Origin: Streptomyces odontomachi
Lineage (GTDB): Bacteria > Actinomycetota > Actinomycetes > Streptomycetales > Streptomycetaceae
Assembly: GCF_024435355.1 (NCBI RefSeq)
Contig: NZ_JAMJWG010000005.1
Coordinates: 186,001 to 250,000, forward strand
Direction of reading: 5' to 3'
DNA length: 64,000 bases
How positions within the stretch are numbered: the stretch's first letter is position 1; each line of letters opens with the position of its first letter. The notes below the pieces were generated by a model. It worked only from the letters and a program-made list of their open reading frames with translations, had not been told where the DNA came from and searched no databases. Shown in pieces: positions 53,185 to 62,564 of this stretch. Position numbers and translations under genes: made by a program.

Positions 53185-53679
53185 GACTCCACTCTAGGGA
53201 TCACCCAGTGCACGGGGTAACCGGCATCTCACACCCTCGATCCAGCCACGTTCCGCGCTCGCCCCGGGCTCTCTCTACCTGCCCTGCACCCGTTCTGACC
53301 TGCGCATGTGAGCTTCGGCCAGGACCGGGTAGGCGGGGTCGCCAAGTGCTCGAGCGATACGAGGCGTGCAGGGTACTGCATGATCGGAAAAATCGATGGG
53401 CGGCTTGGGAATTCTGTCCGGTTTCCAGTCGTTGTTTCCTTCGGATGCGCTGGGCACCCGAAAGACGTGCACTGCGTCGTGCAGAGCCGCAGAGGCGCCC
53501 GACCGACCCGCCCGACGAAAGCCATGGACCAGCATGAACTGACCGGCAAGAACGGACCAGCCGCAGCTTCCGCTTCCCGGCGAGTCCAGGGACGAACTGC
53601 CGAACCCGACCCTCCGGATCCGGAAACCCGCTGAGCACTGACCTGACCACCGTAAGCCTGACATCGTAAGGGAGTACGC
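53185..53679. other. Intergenic region carrying the hrdD promoter
   Basis: 495 bases with no supported gene. A frame at 53308-53634 has no ribosome-binding site and overlaps the SigR-type promoter, so it is not called. Confidence 0.65.
53407..53434 (+). promoter_or_regulatory. SigR-type promoter GGGAAT-N18-GTTG upstream of hrdD
   Basis: GGGAAT (53407-53412), exactly 18 bases, then GTTG (53431-53434), matching the SigR consensus GGGAAT-N18-GTT. SigR control of hrdD is known in S. coelicolor. The leader would be about 240 bases. Confidence 0.8.
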
Positions 53680-54690
53680 ATGGCAACCCGTGCCGTCGCC
53701 CGTCGCCAGTCCGCCGCCTCCGGTGGGACCGACACGGCAAACAGCGTTCGCGCCGTAGGCGGCGAGGTCGCCGACCGCGACCTGGTCGGCATGTACCTCG
53801 ACGAGATCGCGCGCACGCCGTTGCTCGACGCCGCCAGGGAGGTCGAGCTGTCCCAGATCATCGAGGCGGGTGTCTATGCCAGTCAGATTCTCGACGGAGA
53901 GGTGGAGAGCAAGGCGGCAGAGAAGACCGGCGCCACCCGCGAGGAGTTGGAGGCGCTGATCCGGGACTCCGAGCGGGCCAAGGACGTCTTCATCCGCTCG
54001 AACCTGCGTCTTGTCGTCGCCGTCGCGCGCCGCTACCCGCGCAGCGGCCTTCCCCTGCTCGACCTCATCCAGGAGGGCAACGCGGGCCTGGTGCGCGCCG
54101 TGGAGAAGTTCGACTACCGCAAGGGCTTCAAGTTCTCCACCTACGCGACCTGGTGGATCCGCCAGGCGATCACCCGGTCGATAGCCGACCAGTCCCGCAC
54201 CATCCGGCTCCCCGTCCACCTGGTGGAGGAGCTGGGCCGGATCCGCCGCGTGCAGCGCGAATTCAACCGCGAGCACGGCCGCGACCCGGAGCCGGAGGAG
54301 ATCGCCGTCGACCTCGGCACCACCCCGGAGCGCGTCACCGACGTACTCGACTGGGCCCGCGACCCCGTCTCGCTGAACATGTCGGTGGACGACGAGGGCG
54401 AGACCCAGTTCGGCGACCTGCTCGAGGACACCTCCGCGGTCTCCCCGGAGCAGTCCGTGCTGACGCTGCTGCGCAGCGAGGAACTGGACGACCTGATCAG
54501 CCGCCTCGACGAGCGCACCGCCTCGATCATCAAGATGCGCTACGGCATCGAGGACGGCCGCGAGCGCACGCTCACCGAGGTCGGCAAGGAACACGGACTC
54601 ACCCGTGAGCGCATCCGCCAGATCGAGAAGCACGCCTTGCTGGAGCTGAAGAAGCTCGCCCGCGACACCGGCTTCGACGCCGCGGCGTGA
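53680..54690 (+). CDS. hrdD: Group 2 principal-like sigma factor HrdD
   Basis: 336 residues, with regions 1.2, 2 (ERAKDVFIRSNLRLVVAVARRY, GLPLLDLIQEGNAGLVRAVE, YATWWIRQAITRSI), 3 (VEELGRIRRVQREFNREHGR) and 4 (GLTRERIRQIEKHALLELKK). The N-terminus MATRAVARRQSA and the end TGFDAAA agree with S. coelicolor HrdD as I recall it. It is a non-essential paralogue of HrdB that directs a set of genes under stress. ATG 53680 has a GGGAG site. It has a SigR-type promoter and a hairpin terminator. Confidence 0.97.
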   Translation: MATRAVARRQSAASGGTDTANSVRAVGGEVADRDLVGMYLDEIARTPLLDAAREVELSQIIEAGVYASQILDGEVESKAAEKTGATREELEALIRDSERAKDVFIRSNLRLVVAVARRYPRSGLPLLDLIQEGNAGLVRAVEKFDYRKGFKFSTYATWWIRQAITRSIADQSRTIRLPVHLVEELGRIRRVQREFNREHGRDPEPEEIAVDLGTTPERVTDVLDWARDPVSLNMSVDDEGETQFGDLLEDTSAVSPEQSVLTLLRSEELDDLISRLDERTASIIKMRYGIEDGRERTLTEVGKEHGLTRERIRQIEKHALLELKKLARDTGFDAAA

Positions 54691-54725
54691 CGACCACGCG
54701 GACCACGTCCTCCGCATCCTCTCCC

Positions 54726-54760
54726 GCGCCCCGACCTCTTCACTGAGAGGTGCGGGGCGC
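54726..54760 (+). terminator. Terminator of hrdD
   Basis: GCGCCCCG-ACCTCT pairs with AGAGGT-G-CGGGGCGC, one bulged base, 5-base loop. 36 bases after the stop. Confidence 0.85.
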
Positions 54761-54859
54761 CTCGATCATCGGCGGGCGGATTGTGAGATCTATCGCTTCG
54801 GGCCGTTCTGTCTCATAATCGCCTATCAGAGGCGGCCGACCTACGGTCTACTGGGGGAT

Positions 54860-55306
54860 ATGTCCGCACACTTCTCGACAATTCGGCGCAGGAGCAGAGT
54901 GGTTCTCGCCGCCGCGGCCATCGTCGGCGCTGCGGTCCTCGGCGCGGTGGCCCGTCTCGGGCACCGCATCGGCCGAACCCGGGCCGCCCGACCGGGCCGC
55001 CCCCGCCCGGCTCACATGGTACGGCCGCCGGCAGCCACGCGGCCGGTGCTTCCGAGGCGTCGGGGGCGTGTTCCGCGCTGGGGCAGGTGGGCGCGGTGGG
55101 AGTGGCTGGCGCGCGGCGAGCGGTTGATGCGACGCCGGCGGCAGTCCGGCCGGCCTGCGGTGCGCGGCACCGACTGGCGCCCCGCCCAGACCCTGCGGGC
55201 CATGCCACGCCAAGTGGTGCCCACCACCGACGCCGTCGACCTGACCCCCGCGGAGCGCGCAGCGTTCGCCGGCCTCATCCGACAGTTCAGCGAGGGTCAT
55301 CGCTGA
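54860..55306 (+). CDS. Short basic membrane-anchored protein (hypothetical)
   Basis: 148 residues: an N-terminal helix (VVLAAAAIVGAAVLGAVARL), a long Arg/Pro/Trp-rich basic region, and a polar end (AFAGLIRQFSEGHR). The ATG at 54860 follows GGGGGA by only a few bases. No family is recognised. The biased composition leaves some doubt that it is expressed. Confidence 0.5.
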   Translation: MSAHFSTIRRRSRVVLAAAAIVGAAVLGAVARLGHRIGRTRAARPGRPRPAHMVRPPAATRPVLPRRRGRVPRWGRWARWEWLARGERLMRRRRQSGRPAVRGTDWRPAQTLRAMPRQVVPTTDAVDLTPAERAAFAGLIRQFSEGHR

Positions 55307-55513
55307 CCGCCGCACGGAGGGCCATCAGTGACCGCCGCACGGCGGGTCCCTCCAGGCCGCGGGTCGCGTCCGCGGTAGTGGACGAACGCGGAGCTGCGCG
55401 GCACTGATGCGGATGCGTTCGGCGCCGCTGATCGCTCTGCCACCTCGGTGCGGACGCCCACCGTGGGCCGCGGCGAGCGTGGGCCGCGTCCAGCGTGGGC
55501 CGCGTCGAGGTAG

Positions 55514-56392
55514 TCAGTTGGCCCGAGTGGCCCTGATGGCGCGCAGGTGCATGGCGCTGCGGGCCGCGTTCTCGGAGGTGTACACCTCGCACATGTGCCG
55601 CCCATCGGGGGTGGCGGTGTGCTCGACCTCCCACATGCTGATCTCGCGGCCGTCGGCCAGCAGGAACGCATGCTCGTAGAGCGAGAAGCCCAACCGGGCC
55701 TCGGCACCCAGCGTCGGGCGTCCGAAGGCCTGGGTGATCTGGTGGGCGAAGGCGGTGCCCAGCAGCCGTAAGGTGTCCGTGCCCGGCCGGTCGGGGTTCT
55801 CCGCGCGGCGCAGCAGCCGGCGGGCGTGGTCCGCCGAGTCGTCCGGAACGTAGACGTGGCGGGGGAGCGGCATCGGCGGGAGCGGCATCGTGAACGGCAG
55901 GTCGAATCCGATGGGCAGGGGCTGGTCCAGCGGCAGCGGCAGCCGCGCCGTCGCGGCATCGAGCCGCTGTTCGTCGGGGTACAGCTCGTGCTGGTCCTGC
56001 GGCGCGCGCTGCTCGGTCCGGATGCGGCCGTCCTGCCGGGGGCGCTCGGTCTGGCGACGGTCGGTCCGCAACCGGCGGGGGCGCTCGGTGCCGGGGTCCG
56101 CGGTGTCCTGAGTCGCCGCGGACGGGCAGGTGTTGTGCACCAGCTCCCAGAGCGTGACGGCGGCGCCGTCGGCGAGCAGCCAGGTGTGCCGGTAGGTGAG
56201 GCGATGCAGCCCGGCGCTGTGATGGGCGGAGTCCAGCGAACTGTCGTGGGCCAGGGCGGTACCGAGGCGGTGCAGCAGGTCGTCGGGCAGCTCGAAGGAG
56301 TTGATCGCGCGACTGAGGAGCCGCTCAAGGAACTCCTGCGGAGTCTCGTGCGACCCCGCGGGTTCGGGCGCTGTCTCGTACGGAACGCTCAA
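55514..56392 (-). CDS. DUF6227-like protein with internal duplication
   Basis: 292 residues. Two homologous parts share the pattern LL.RLGTA.AH ... L.R L.Y.H.(F/W)LLADG..(V/I)..WE(L/V).H: residues about 40-95 and about 205-265. Between them is a charged linker (RTDRRQTERPRQDG). No signal or helix. The start is TTG 56392 with GGGAG 5 bases upstream; the nearby ATG is out of frame. Widespread in Streptomyces, function unknown. Confidence 0.75.
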   Translation of the reverse strand: MSVPYETAPEPAGSHETPQEFLERLLSRAINSFELPDDLLHRLGTALAHDSSLDSAHHSAGLHRLTYRHTWLLADGAAVTLWELVHNTCPSAATQDTADPGTERPRRLRTDRRQTERPRQDGRIRTEQRAPQDQHELYPDEQRLDAATARLPLPLDQPLPIGFDLPFTMPLPPMPLPRHVYVPDDSADHARRLLRRAENPDRPGTDTLRLLGTAFAHQITQAFGRPTLGAEARLGFSLYEHAFLLADGREISMWEVEHTATPDGRHMCEVYTSENAARSAMHLRAIRATRAN

Positions 56393-56678
56393 GGCATCTC
56401 CCGGCGTCGCTACATGTCACCTCGTGAGTGCATACCGTAGCCCCTTCCCGGTGCATCGTGTCCAGGAACCAGGAAAACGTACGGTCTGCGCGGGAAGTTC
56501 CCATCTGGCTTCTATGGAAGGGCAGTTCAAGCGCGTCTACGGAGGGTGTGCGCCGCCGGGGCGCACACTTCCGCGCACGCCCCGCCGTCCGCCGCACCGT
56601 ACCCGGTGAGGGCCCTGTCCGTACATGGCCGTGTTCCCCAGTAGGCGGCCAGGGCCTCCCTCGCGCACGGCCATCGCC
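56393..56678. other. Intergenic region between two minus-strand genes
   Basis: 286 bases. Nothing coding or clearly regulatory was recognised. Confidence 0.5.
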
Positions 56679-58043
56679 TCAGACGGCGCTTCCCGACTTC
56701 CAGGCGCTCCAGGACATGTTCCAGCCATTGAGGCCGTTGTCCGGAGTGACGGTGGCGTCCGGGGAGTTCTTCACGATCACCACGTCTCCGATCATCGACT
56801 GGTCGTAGAACCACTTGGCGGTGGTGTTCCCCTGGGCGCCCCTGACGTCCTGTAGACCCACGCAACCGTGGCTGGTGCCCTGCCGGCCGAACGGCGGATT
56901 GCCCTGCGCGTACCAGTAGTTGCCGTGGATGAAGGTGCCCGAGTTCGTCAGGCGCATCGCGTGCGGCACGTCGGGGATGTCGTACTCACCGCCGAAGCCG
57001 ACGGTCGAGCCCTTCATACGGGTCTGGACGAACTTCTCCGAGATCACCATCTCGCCGTTGTACGTCGGGTGCGCCGCGCTGCCCGCCGATATGGGGACCT
57101 GGCGGAGCGTCTTGCCGTCCCGGACGACCGTCATCGTCTGGGTGTGGACGTCGACCGTGGAGACCTGGGAGCGTCCGATGGTGAACGACACGGTCTTGTC
57201 CTGCACGCCGTAGGCGCCGTCGGCACCCTTGACGCCGTCCAGGTGGATCCGGACGGTGACCTTGGAGCCGGCCTTCCAGTAGTCCTGCGGCCGGAAGTCC
57301 AGCCGCTGCGTGCCGAACCAGTGGCCGACCACCTCCTGGCCGCTGCTGGTGCTGACGTCGATCCCGGACTGCACCGCCTTCTTGTCGGTGATCGCCTTGT
57401 CGAACGTGAACGACACCGGCATGCCGACGCCGACCTTGGCGCCACCGTCGGGCGTGTAGGTGCCGATGAAGCTGTGGGCGACGGTCACCGTGGTGAACCG
57501 GGAGTCGGCGCTCGTGGTGTGGCCCTGGGCGTCCTTGGCCTTGGCCGAGATCTGGTACCGGGTGCCGCGCTCCAACTGCCGTGTGGGCGTCCAGGTGGTG
57601 CTGTCCGCAGCCATCCGGCCCGGTATGGACGAGCCGGTGGCCGCGTCCTTCATCGTCACCTCGGTCAGCGTGCCGTCACTGACCTTGACGCTGGTCTTGT
57701 TGATGGACGCCCCCGTCGAGCCGTCCTTCGCGGAGATGGCGATATGCGGCGAAGTGGTCTGCGCCGGAGCCTTGCCGTCCGAACCGCCCTTGCCCCCCGA
57801 CCCGTCCGCCGTGGCGTCGCCGCCGCAGGCCGTGAGGGTCAGTGCGCCGACCGCGAGCGCGGCGCACACCAGCAGCGCACGGCCCTTGGCGTGCACGCGG
57901 GACCGCCCGGTCGGCCCCGTCGAGCGTGTCACCCACGCGCCCCGAACGCCCCGCACACCCCGCGCAGCCGGGTGCTGCTCGAAGGCATGGCGCACCGTCG
58001 GTTCCTGCCCCACTTCATCCTGCCTTATCACCTGTAGCTCCAT
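56679..58043 (-). CDS. L,D-transpeptidase lipoprotein (YkuD family, two Ig-like domains)
   Basis: 454 residues from ATG 58043; later GTG starts are also possible. A charged N-terminus and signal LLVCAALAVGALTLTAC with lipobox Leu-Thr-Ala-Cys. Two Ig-like domains of about 90 residues each precede the YkuD domain, whose active site is FIHGNYW ... GTSHGCVGL with nucleophile Cys394. It forms 3-3 cross-links in peptidoglycan at the outer face of the membrane. The layout equals that of mycobacterial Ldt2 relatives. Single gene; no operon partner. Confidence 0.9.
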   Translation of the reverse strand: MELQVIRQDEVGQEPTVRHAFEQHPAARGVRGVRGAWVTRSTGPTGRSRVHAKGRALLVCAALAVGALTLTACGGDATADGSGGKGGSDGKAPAQTTSPHIAISAKDGSTGASINKTSVKVSDGTLTEVTMKDAATGSSIPGRMAADSTTWTPTRQLERGTRYQISAKAKDAQGHTTSADSRFTTVTVAHSFIGTYTPDGGAKVGVGMPVSFTFDKAITDKKAVQSGIDVSTSSGQEVVGHWFGTQRLDFRPQDYWKAGSKVTVRIHLDGVKGADGAYGVQDKTVSFTIGRSQVSTVDVHTQTMTVVRDGKTLRQVPISAGSAAHPTYNGEMVISEKFVQTRMKGSTVGFGGEYDIPDVPHAMRLTNSGTFIHGNYWYAQGNPPFGRQGTSHGCVGLQDVRGAQGNTTAKWFYDQSMIGDVVIVKNSPDATVTPDNGLNGWNMSWSAWKSGSAV

Positions 58044-58274
58044 GTTTCGTGAAGTACTTGATCTGCGCCGCCTGGGCGATCCAGGTGTTCTGCTCCGTTG
58101 TGTGGAGAGAGCGCAGATCAAAGAGAACGGTTCCATCCACTTTTCGAGGAACCGCCGTGACATCACGGGAAGTTGCGGCGCGGGGGGCATACGGGGGCCT
58201 ACGGGAGGACAGCACGGAAGAGGTGCTGGTGGGCGGGCGGACGCACCACTGACGGTGGCCTCACTCCCCTCAGG

Positions 58275-59468
58275 TCAGCCGGACCCGTACAGCTCCCGGT
58301 ACGAGGGAAACGTGCCGCCCGCGCCCCGCACCGATTCCGCGGCACGTACCGCTCCGACGATGGCCCGGGTCACCTGGTCGGCGCCGGCCGCCAGGATCTC
58401 GTTCAACACGCCTGCCGCGGCTGCCTCCGTCGCCTCCCTCGACTCGGCCTGAGGCCGCCCCTTCCGCCGCTGGTCCGGGGGTGTGAGCGGGTGCGCCCCG
58501 GTGACCAGGGCGAAGACGGTGTCGCCGTCGTGCATCAGATGCACGGGGCGTACGGCGCGTGCGATGCCGTCGTGCGAGGTGCCGGCCAGCTTCTGGGCCT
58601 GTGCACGGGTCAGCGCCGCGTCGGTGGCCACCACGGCCAGGGTGGTGTTGAGCGGTGGCCGGCTGCGCGTCGCCAGGGGTGCGCTCACCTTGTCGAGGGC
58701 CGCCTCGTGGACCTCCGGCTCCGGGTACCGCACCCGCCGCCCCGCGAAGTACTCGCCGTACAGCACTCCCGTCGCCGGGTCCAGTGCCGAACCCGCCGCG
58801 TTCACCACCACCAGCGCCGCCACCGTGATGCCTGAGCCGAGCATGGTGCTCGCCGTGCCGATCCCGCCCTTGAGCCCGCCGACCACGGCGCCCGTACCGG
58901 CACCCACACAACCGGTGGGGACCGGGGAGCCAGGCCGGGAAGCGGCCGCCGCCTCGACCGCGGCCCGGCCGGTGGCCGCATCCGGCCTGGCCCGGAAGTC
59001 GCCGCCGCGGCCCAGGTCGAAGATGCAGGCGGCGGGCACGACGGGCACCACGTGCGAGGGGTCCGGCCCGACCCTGAAGCCTCGGGCGTGCTCCTCCAAC
59101 CAGGCCATGACGCCGGCCGCGGCATCAAGACCGTAGGCGCTGCCGCCGGTCAGGACGATGGCGTCGATCCGCTGGGCCACCGTGCGCGGGTCGAGCGCGT
59201 CCGTCTCCTTGGTGCCCGGGCCACCGCCCCGTACGTCCACGGCGGCCACCGCACCGCCCTCCGGAGCGAGCACCACCGTGGTGCCGGTGAGACGGCCCTC
59301 CCCGGTCAGCGTGGCGTGCCCCACACGTACACCGGCGACGTCGGTCAGCCCGGAGTCGCCCCTTCCCCGCGGCCCACGCTCGTCCACCGCATCCCCTGGT
59401 GGGGGTCCTCCGCGGCCCTCTGCCGGGTGTCCTCCGAGGCCGCCTTGGCTGTTGTCATGCACCGTCAT
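58275..59468 (-). CDS. P1-family peptidase (DmpA-like, Ntn hydrolase)
   Basis: 397 residues. Typical motifs: SGLTDVAGVRVGHATL, ETDALDPRTVAQRIDAIVLTGGSAYGLDAA, GAVVGGLKGGIGTAS, and the self-cleavage and nucleophile region PLNTTLAVVATDAALT, where the first Thr after Asn is the expected new N-terminus. DmpA relatives cleave beta-peptides, D-amino acid amides or omega-amino acid oligomers. ATG 59468; a GTG a few codons upstream is possible. Cytoplasmic, monocistronic. Confidence 0.88.
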   Translation of the reverse strand: MTVHDNSQGGLGGHPAEGRGGPPPGDAVDERGPRGRGDSGLTDVAGVRVGHATLTGEGRLTGTTVVLAPEGGAVAAVDVRGGGPGTKETDALDPRTVAQRIDAIVLTGGSAYGLDAAAGVMAWLEEHARGFRVGPDPSHVVPVVPAACIFDLGRGGDFRARPDAATGRAAVEAAAASRPGSPVPTGCVGAGTGAVVGGLKGGIGTASTMLGSGITVAALVVVNAAGSALDPATGVLYGEYFAGRRVRYPEPEVHEAALDKVSAPLATRSRPPLNTTLAVVATDAALTRAQAQKLAGTSHDGIARAVRPVHLMHDGDTVFALVTGAHPLTPPDQRRKGRPQAESREATEAAAAGVLNEILAAGADQVTRAIVGAVRAAESVRGAGGTFPSYRELYGSG

Positions 59469-59555
59469 GGGGCACAGGGGTATCACGGGGGCGCGGGTGG
59501 GGCGGGGTGAACCGCACCGGGGACGCGTCGGTCCGGGGCCGCGTATCCGCGTGGG

Positions 59556-59628
59556 TGGGTGTCGGCACGGTGGGTGTCGGCAGGGGGAGGTGTCGGCAGG
59601 GGTAGGGGTCGGCACGGTGGGTGTCGGC
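59556..59628. repeat. GGGTGTCGGCACGGT microrepeats
   Basis: Five imperfect copies of GGTGTCGGC(A/G) units upstream of the 60-residue protein gene; they overlap its likely promoter. Confidence 0.8.
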
Positions 59629-59676
59629 GTCGCTCCCGTAGGCGCCGGGCGGGGCCGGGGCACGTACGCTGGACGC

Positions 59677-59859
59677 ATGACCTCGGCCCCCGAACCCACG
59701 CCGCGCGACCCCAAGGACGCGCTCGTCTTCGACGACCCGCTGAACCAGCGGTCCTCGGACGACACGGACCAGGGGTGGGGCGAGCGGCCCACCGGTGGCG
59801 ACGACAGCGCCGCCGAGCTGGCGCGTTTCCTCAACGAGAAGCCGCCCCACCACCTCTGA
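59677..59859 (+). CDS. Conserved-looking 60-residue hydrophilic protein
   Basis: Rich in Asp, Pro and Ser (PRDPKDALVFDDPLNQRSSD) with a C-terminal helix-like end (DDSAAELARFLNEKPPHHL). No helix or signal. Its composition and position between conserved genes suggest a real actinobacterial small protein; function unknown. ATG 59677; no strong ribosome-binding site. Confidence 0.65.
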   Translation: MTSAPEPTPRDPKDALVFDDPLNQRSSDDTDQGWGERPTGGDDSAAELARFLNEKPPHHL

Positions 59860-59968
59860 GGCCCACGGCGTCGGTGCCCGGCGGCGGGCCTGCACCGAGG
59901 GCGCCGGCAGGCGCTGCTCGGACCGTGGCCCCGGGACCGGCCGTGGCCCCGGGACCGGGCGGTCGTCG

Positions 59969-60469
59969 CTACAGCTGTCGGTCCTGTCCGCCGATGCGGG
60001 GCGGGCCGCCACGCTGCGCGATGAGCCCGTCGCGGATCTCCTTGAGCACGTCCAGCTCGGTGACCTCGATCGACTCCTCCTGGGGAGCCTCCTTGGCGGC
60101 CTTGCGCTGTGCCTGCTTGGCCAGGTACTTGGCCATCGGCAGGACCATCAGGAAGTAGACCACGGCGGCGGTGATCACGAAGTTGACGGCGGCACTGAGT
60201 ACGGTGCCCCACATGATCGGGACGCCTTCGAGGACCGTGCCCGTCTTGTCGTCGTAGACGCAGGGGCCCTTGAGACAGGACTTGTACTTGTCCAGGTCCT
60301 TTGTGCCGAGGGCGCCGACGATGGGGTTGATGATGCCTTTCACCATGCCGTTGACGATGTTGGTGAAAGCGGCACCGATGACCACGGCGACCGCCAGGTC
60401 CACGACGTTTCCGCGCATCAGGAAGGCTTTGAAGCCTTGCCAGAGGCTCGGATCCTGCTTCTCGCTCAC
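59969..60469 (-). CDS. mscL: Large-conductance mechanosensitive channel MscL
   Basis: 166 residues. MSEKQDPSLWQGFKAFLMRG, NVVDLAVAVVIGAAFTNIV (TM1, the gate) and GTVLSAAVNFVITAAVVYFLMV (TM2) with a charged cytoplasmic helix at the end. An emergency release valve under osmotic downshock. The loop between the helices (CLKGPCVYDDKTG) has two Cys that could pair. GTG 60469 has AAAGG about 7 bases upstream. Confidence 0.95.
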   Translation of the reverse strand: MSEKQDPSLWQGFKAFLMRGNVVDLAVAVVIGAAFTNIVNGMVKGIINPIVGALGTKDLDKYKSCLKGPCVYDDKTGTVLEGVPIMWGTVLSAAVNFVITAAVVYFLMVLPMAKYLAKQAQRKAAKEAPQEESIEVTELDVLKEIRDGLIAQRGGPPRIGGQDRQL

Positions 60470-60616
60470 CGATGGGCCTTTCTGTATATGGGCTGCTGAT
60501 GGAGTAATCGGCTTCGCAACCTACGGCAGAATCTGGCCGCCTGGTCCCGTCGGCTAACTCGAATGTGGGACTTGACACGGAGAATACGGAAAATCCGTGC
60601 GCAGGTTCCTGGAGAG

Positions 60617-61471
60617 TCAGCACAGGGTCACCGCCAGTCGTGAGGCGGCTCCGGCGCCGGCCAGCTCCGCCGCGATGGGCCGGGGTACCGAGAGCAGCAC
60701 CAAGGCGCCGTCCTCCGCAGGTCCGTCCTCGGCCTCGGGCACCTTCACCACCCGGGCCCCGGCCGCCACCACCCGCGGCGGTGCGGCGCCAGCGGCACCG
60801 GAGACATCGGCCGCGATGACATCGACATGATCGCCGGGGTGCAGCAGCCGTACTGCTGCGGCATCGGCGATGCGCACGGGGGCGGTCACCAGCGCGGCGG
60901 CCGGGCGTGCCGGGTGGGGTGCAGCCGACCGGTCCAGTGGCCGGGGCTGGGCTTGGGCGCGGCCGGTGTCGGCCGGACCGGTGGCCGCGACCAGCGCGGC
61001 GGCCGTCATGGCCAGACCTGCCGCCACGGCACGTCTGCGATGCCGCATCAGCCTGCGCAGCCGGTACTGCCCACCGCGCACCCGTACCGGAGAGAAGAGC
61101 GGAACCTCACACGTCGGGGGAGCATCAGCACCCGGACTGCCCGGACTGCCCGGACTGCCCGGACTGCCTAGAGCGGGCACGTCGGATGGCAGGGGCGGAG
61201 GGTCCAGCGTCCGGGGCGCCAGAGGAGAGAACGGGGAGAGCTGCGACAGGGGTGACAGCGGTGACAAGGGCGACGGAGACGAACGATCAGGGGGATGCGG
61301 ATCCGAGTCCGGCATGGATGCGGATGCGGATGCGGGTACGGAATAGGGATCGGCTGACCCGCAAGGAACGGGTACCGGGTCCGGGCCCGGCGTAGCGGAA
61401 GAAGGGAATGCCGAAGGAGAGGGGAGCGCCGGGGTGGAGGGGAATGCGGAAGAAGAGGGGAATTGCGACAT
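60617..61471 (-). CDS. SAF-domain (CpaB/RcpC-like) membrane-anchored protein
   Basis: 284 residues. The N-terminal 130 residues are almost entirely Ser/Pro/Gly repeats (LSPLSPLSQLSPFSPL, GSPGSPGSPGSPG). A helix (AVAAGLAMTAAALVAATG) precedes an SAF domain (ALVTAPVRIADAAAVRLLHPGDHVDVIA ... VVKVP). SAF proteins of this shape are linked to pilus or flp assembly, but no pilus genes are here. ATG 61471; GTG 61480 is an alternative. Confidence 0.75.
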   Translation of the reverse strand: MSQFPSSSAFPSTPALPSPSAFPSSATPGPDPVPVPCGSADPYSVPASASASMPDSDPHPPDRSSPSPLSPLSPLSQLSPFSPLAPRTLDPPPLPSDVPALGSPGSPGSPGSPGADAPPTCEVPLFSPVRVRGGQYRLRRLMRHRRRAVAAGLAMTAAALVAATGPADTGRAQAQPRPLDRSAAPHPARPAAALVTAPVRIADAAAVRLLHPGDHVDVIAADVSGAAGAAPPRVVAAGARVVKVPEAEDGPAEDGALVLLSVPRPIAAELAGAGAASRLAVTLC

Positions 61472-61712
61472 GACGCACACCGCCTGTCGTGAGGAGTTCG
61501 GAATTTCCCTCCCACGATGACGCGATACGCCGAATCCCGCTGAAGCCCGTGGATTACTGGCGAGTTGTGGATAATTTCCTCACCCGAACGTGAGCCTCCG
61601 CTGCACCCGCCCTGGGTGCCGGTGACCCCGCCGAAACGCGGCCACCGGATCCGTACATCTACGAGCTACGAGCTACGCACTACGACCTACGAGCGCCGAG
61701 CTGGCTACTGGC

Positions 61713-62564
61713 TCAGGGAAGCTCGATCCCCGTCTCCAGTCCCCCCAGCGCCTGCGTGCACAGGCAGTCCCGCTCGCCGGTCGTCGGGAGTCCGGCCACG
61801 ACCTCGAAAAGCACCGTGCGCAGCCGCGCCACATTGGCGGCGAAGACCTCCATGACCTCCGTGTGCAGGACGCCCTCGCCGGCTTCGGCGCCGGCGTCCA
61901 GGTCGGTGACCAGGGTCAGCGACGTGTAGCAGAGCTCCAGCTCGCGGGCGAGCGCCGCCTCGGGATGGCCGGTCATGCCGACCACCGACCAGCCCTGCGC
62001 CGCATGCCACAGGGACTCCGCCCGGGTGGAGAAGCGCGGTCCCGGGATGACCACGAGGGTGCCGCCGTCCACCGGCTCCCAGCCCTGCTCGCGTGCCGTC
62101 TTCACCGCGATCCGGCGACCCGCGGGGCAGTACGGGTCGGCCAGGGACACATGGACGACCTTGGGGATGGTGCCGTCGGGCAGCGGCTCTCCGTCGAAGT
62201 AGCTGGCCGGCCGGTCCTTCGTGCGGTCCACGAGCTGGTCGGGGACGAGCAGGGTGCCGGGGCCGTACTCGGTGCGCAGCCCGCCCACCGCGCACGGGCC
62301 GAGCACCTGGCGCACGCCCACGGAGCGCAGCGCCCACAGGTTCGCCCGGTAGTTGATCTTGTGTGGTGGGAGGTGGTGGCTTCGGCCGTGGCGGGGGAGG
62401 AAGGCGACGCGGCGTCCTGCCACCTCACCGAGAAAGAGCGAGTCGCTGGGCGGACCGTAGGGGGTGTCGACCTGCACTTCGGTCACGTCGTCGAGGAAGG
62501 AGTAGAAGCCGGAGCCGCCTATGACGCCGATCTCGGCCTGAGTCGCGTTCGCCGTATTCTCCAT
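61713..62564 (-). CDS. mtnP: S-methyl-5'-thioadenosine phosphorylase (MTAP)
   Basis: 283 residues of the purine nucleoside phosphorylase type. IGVIGGSGFYSFLD, RHGRSHHLPPHKINYRANLWAL, PGPRFSTRAES and SVVGMTGHPEAALARE are the phosphate, ribose and base-pocket motifs. It splits MTA to adenine and methylthioribose-1-phosphate in methionine salvage. No ribosome-binding site precedes ATG 62564; TACTGT ends 7 bases before it, so the mRNA may be leaderless. Confidence 0.92.
   Translation of the reverse strand: MENTANATQAEIGVIGGSGFYSFLDDVTEVQVDTPYGPPSDSLFLGEVAGRRVAFLPRHGRSHHLPPHKINYRANLWALRSVGVRQVLGPCAVGGLRTEYGPGTLLVPDQLVDRTKDRPASYFDGEPLPDGTIPKVVHVSLADPYCPAGRRIAVKTAREQGWEPVDGGTLVVIPGPRFSTRAESLWHAAQGWSVVGMTGHPEAALARELELCYTSLTLVTDLDAGAEAGEGVLHTEVMEVFAANVARLRTVLFEVVAGLPTTGERDCLCTQALGGLETGIELP

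Noticed and set aside
53308..53634. 109-residue plus-strand frame upstream of hrdD
   Set aside because: Overlaps the SigR promoter, no ribosome-binding site, unbiased codon use.
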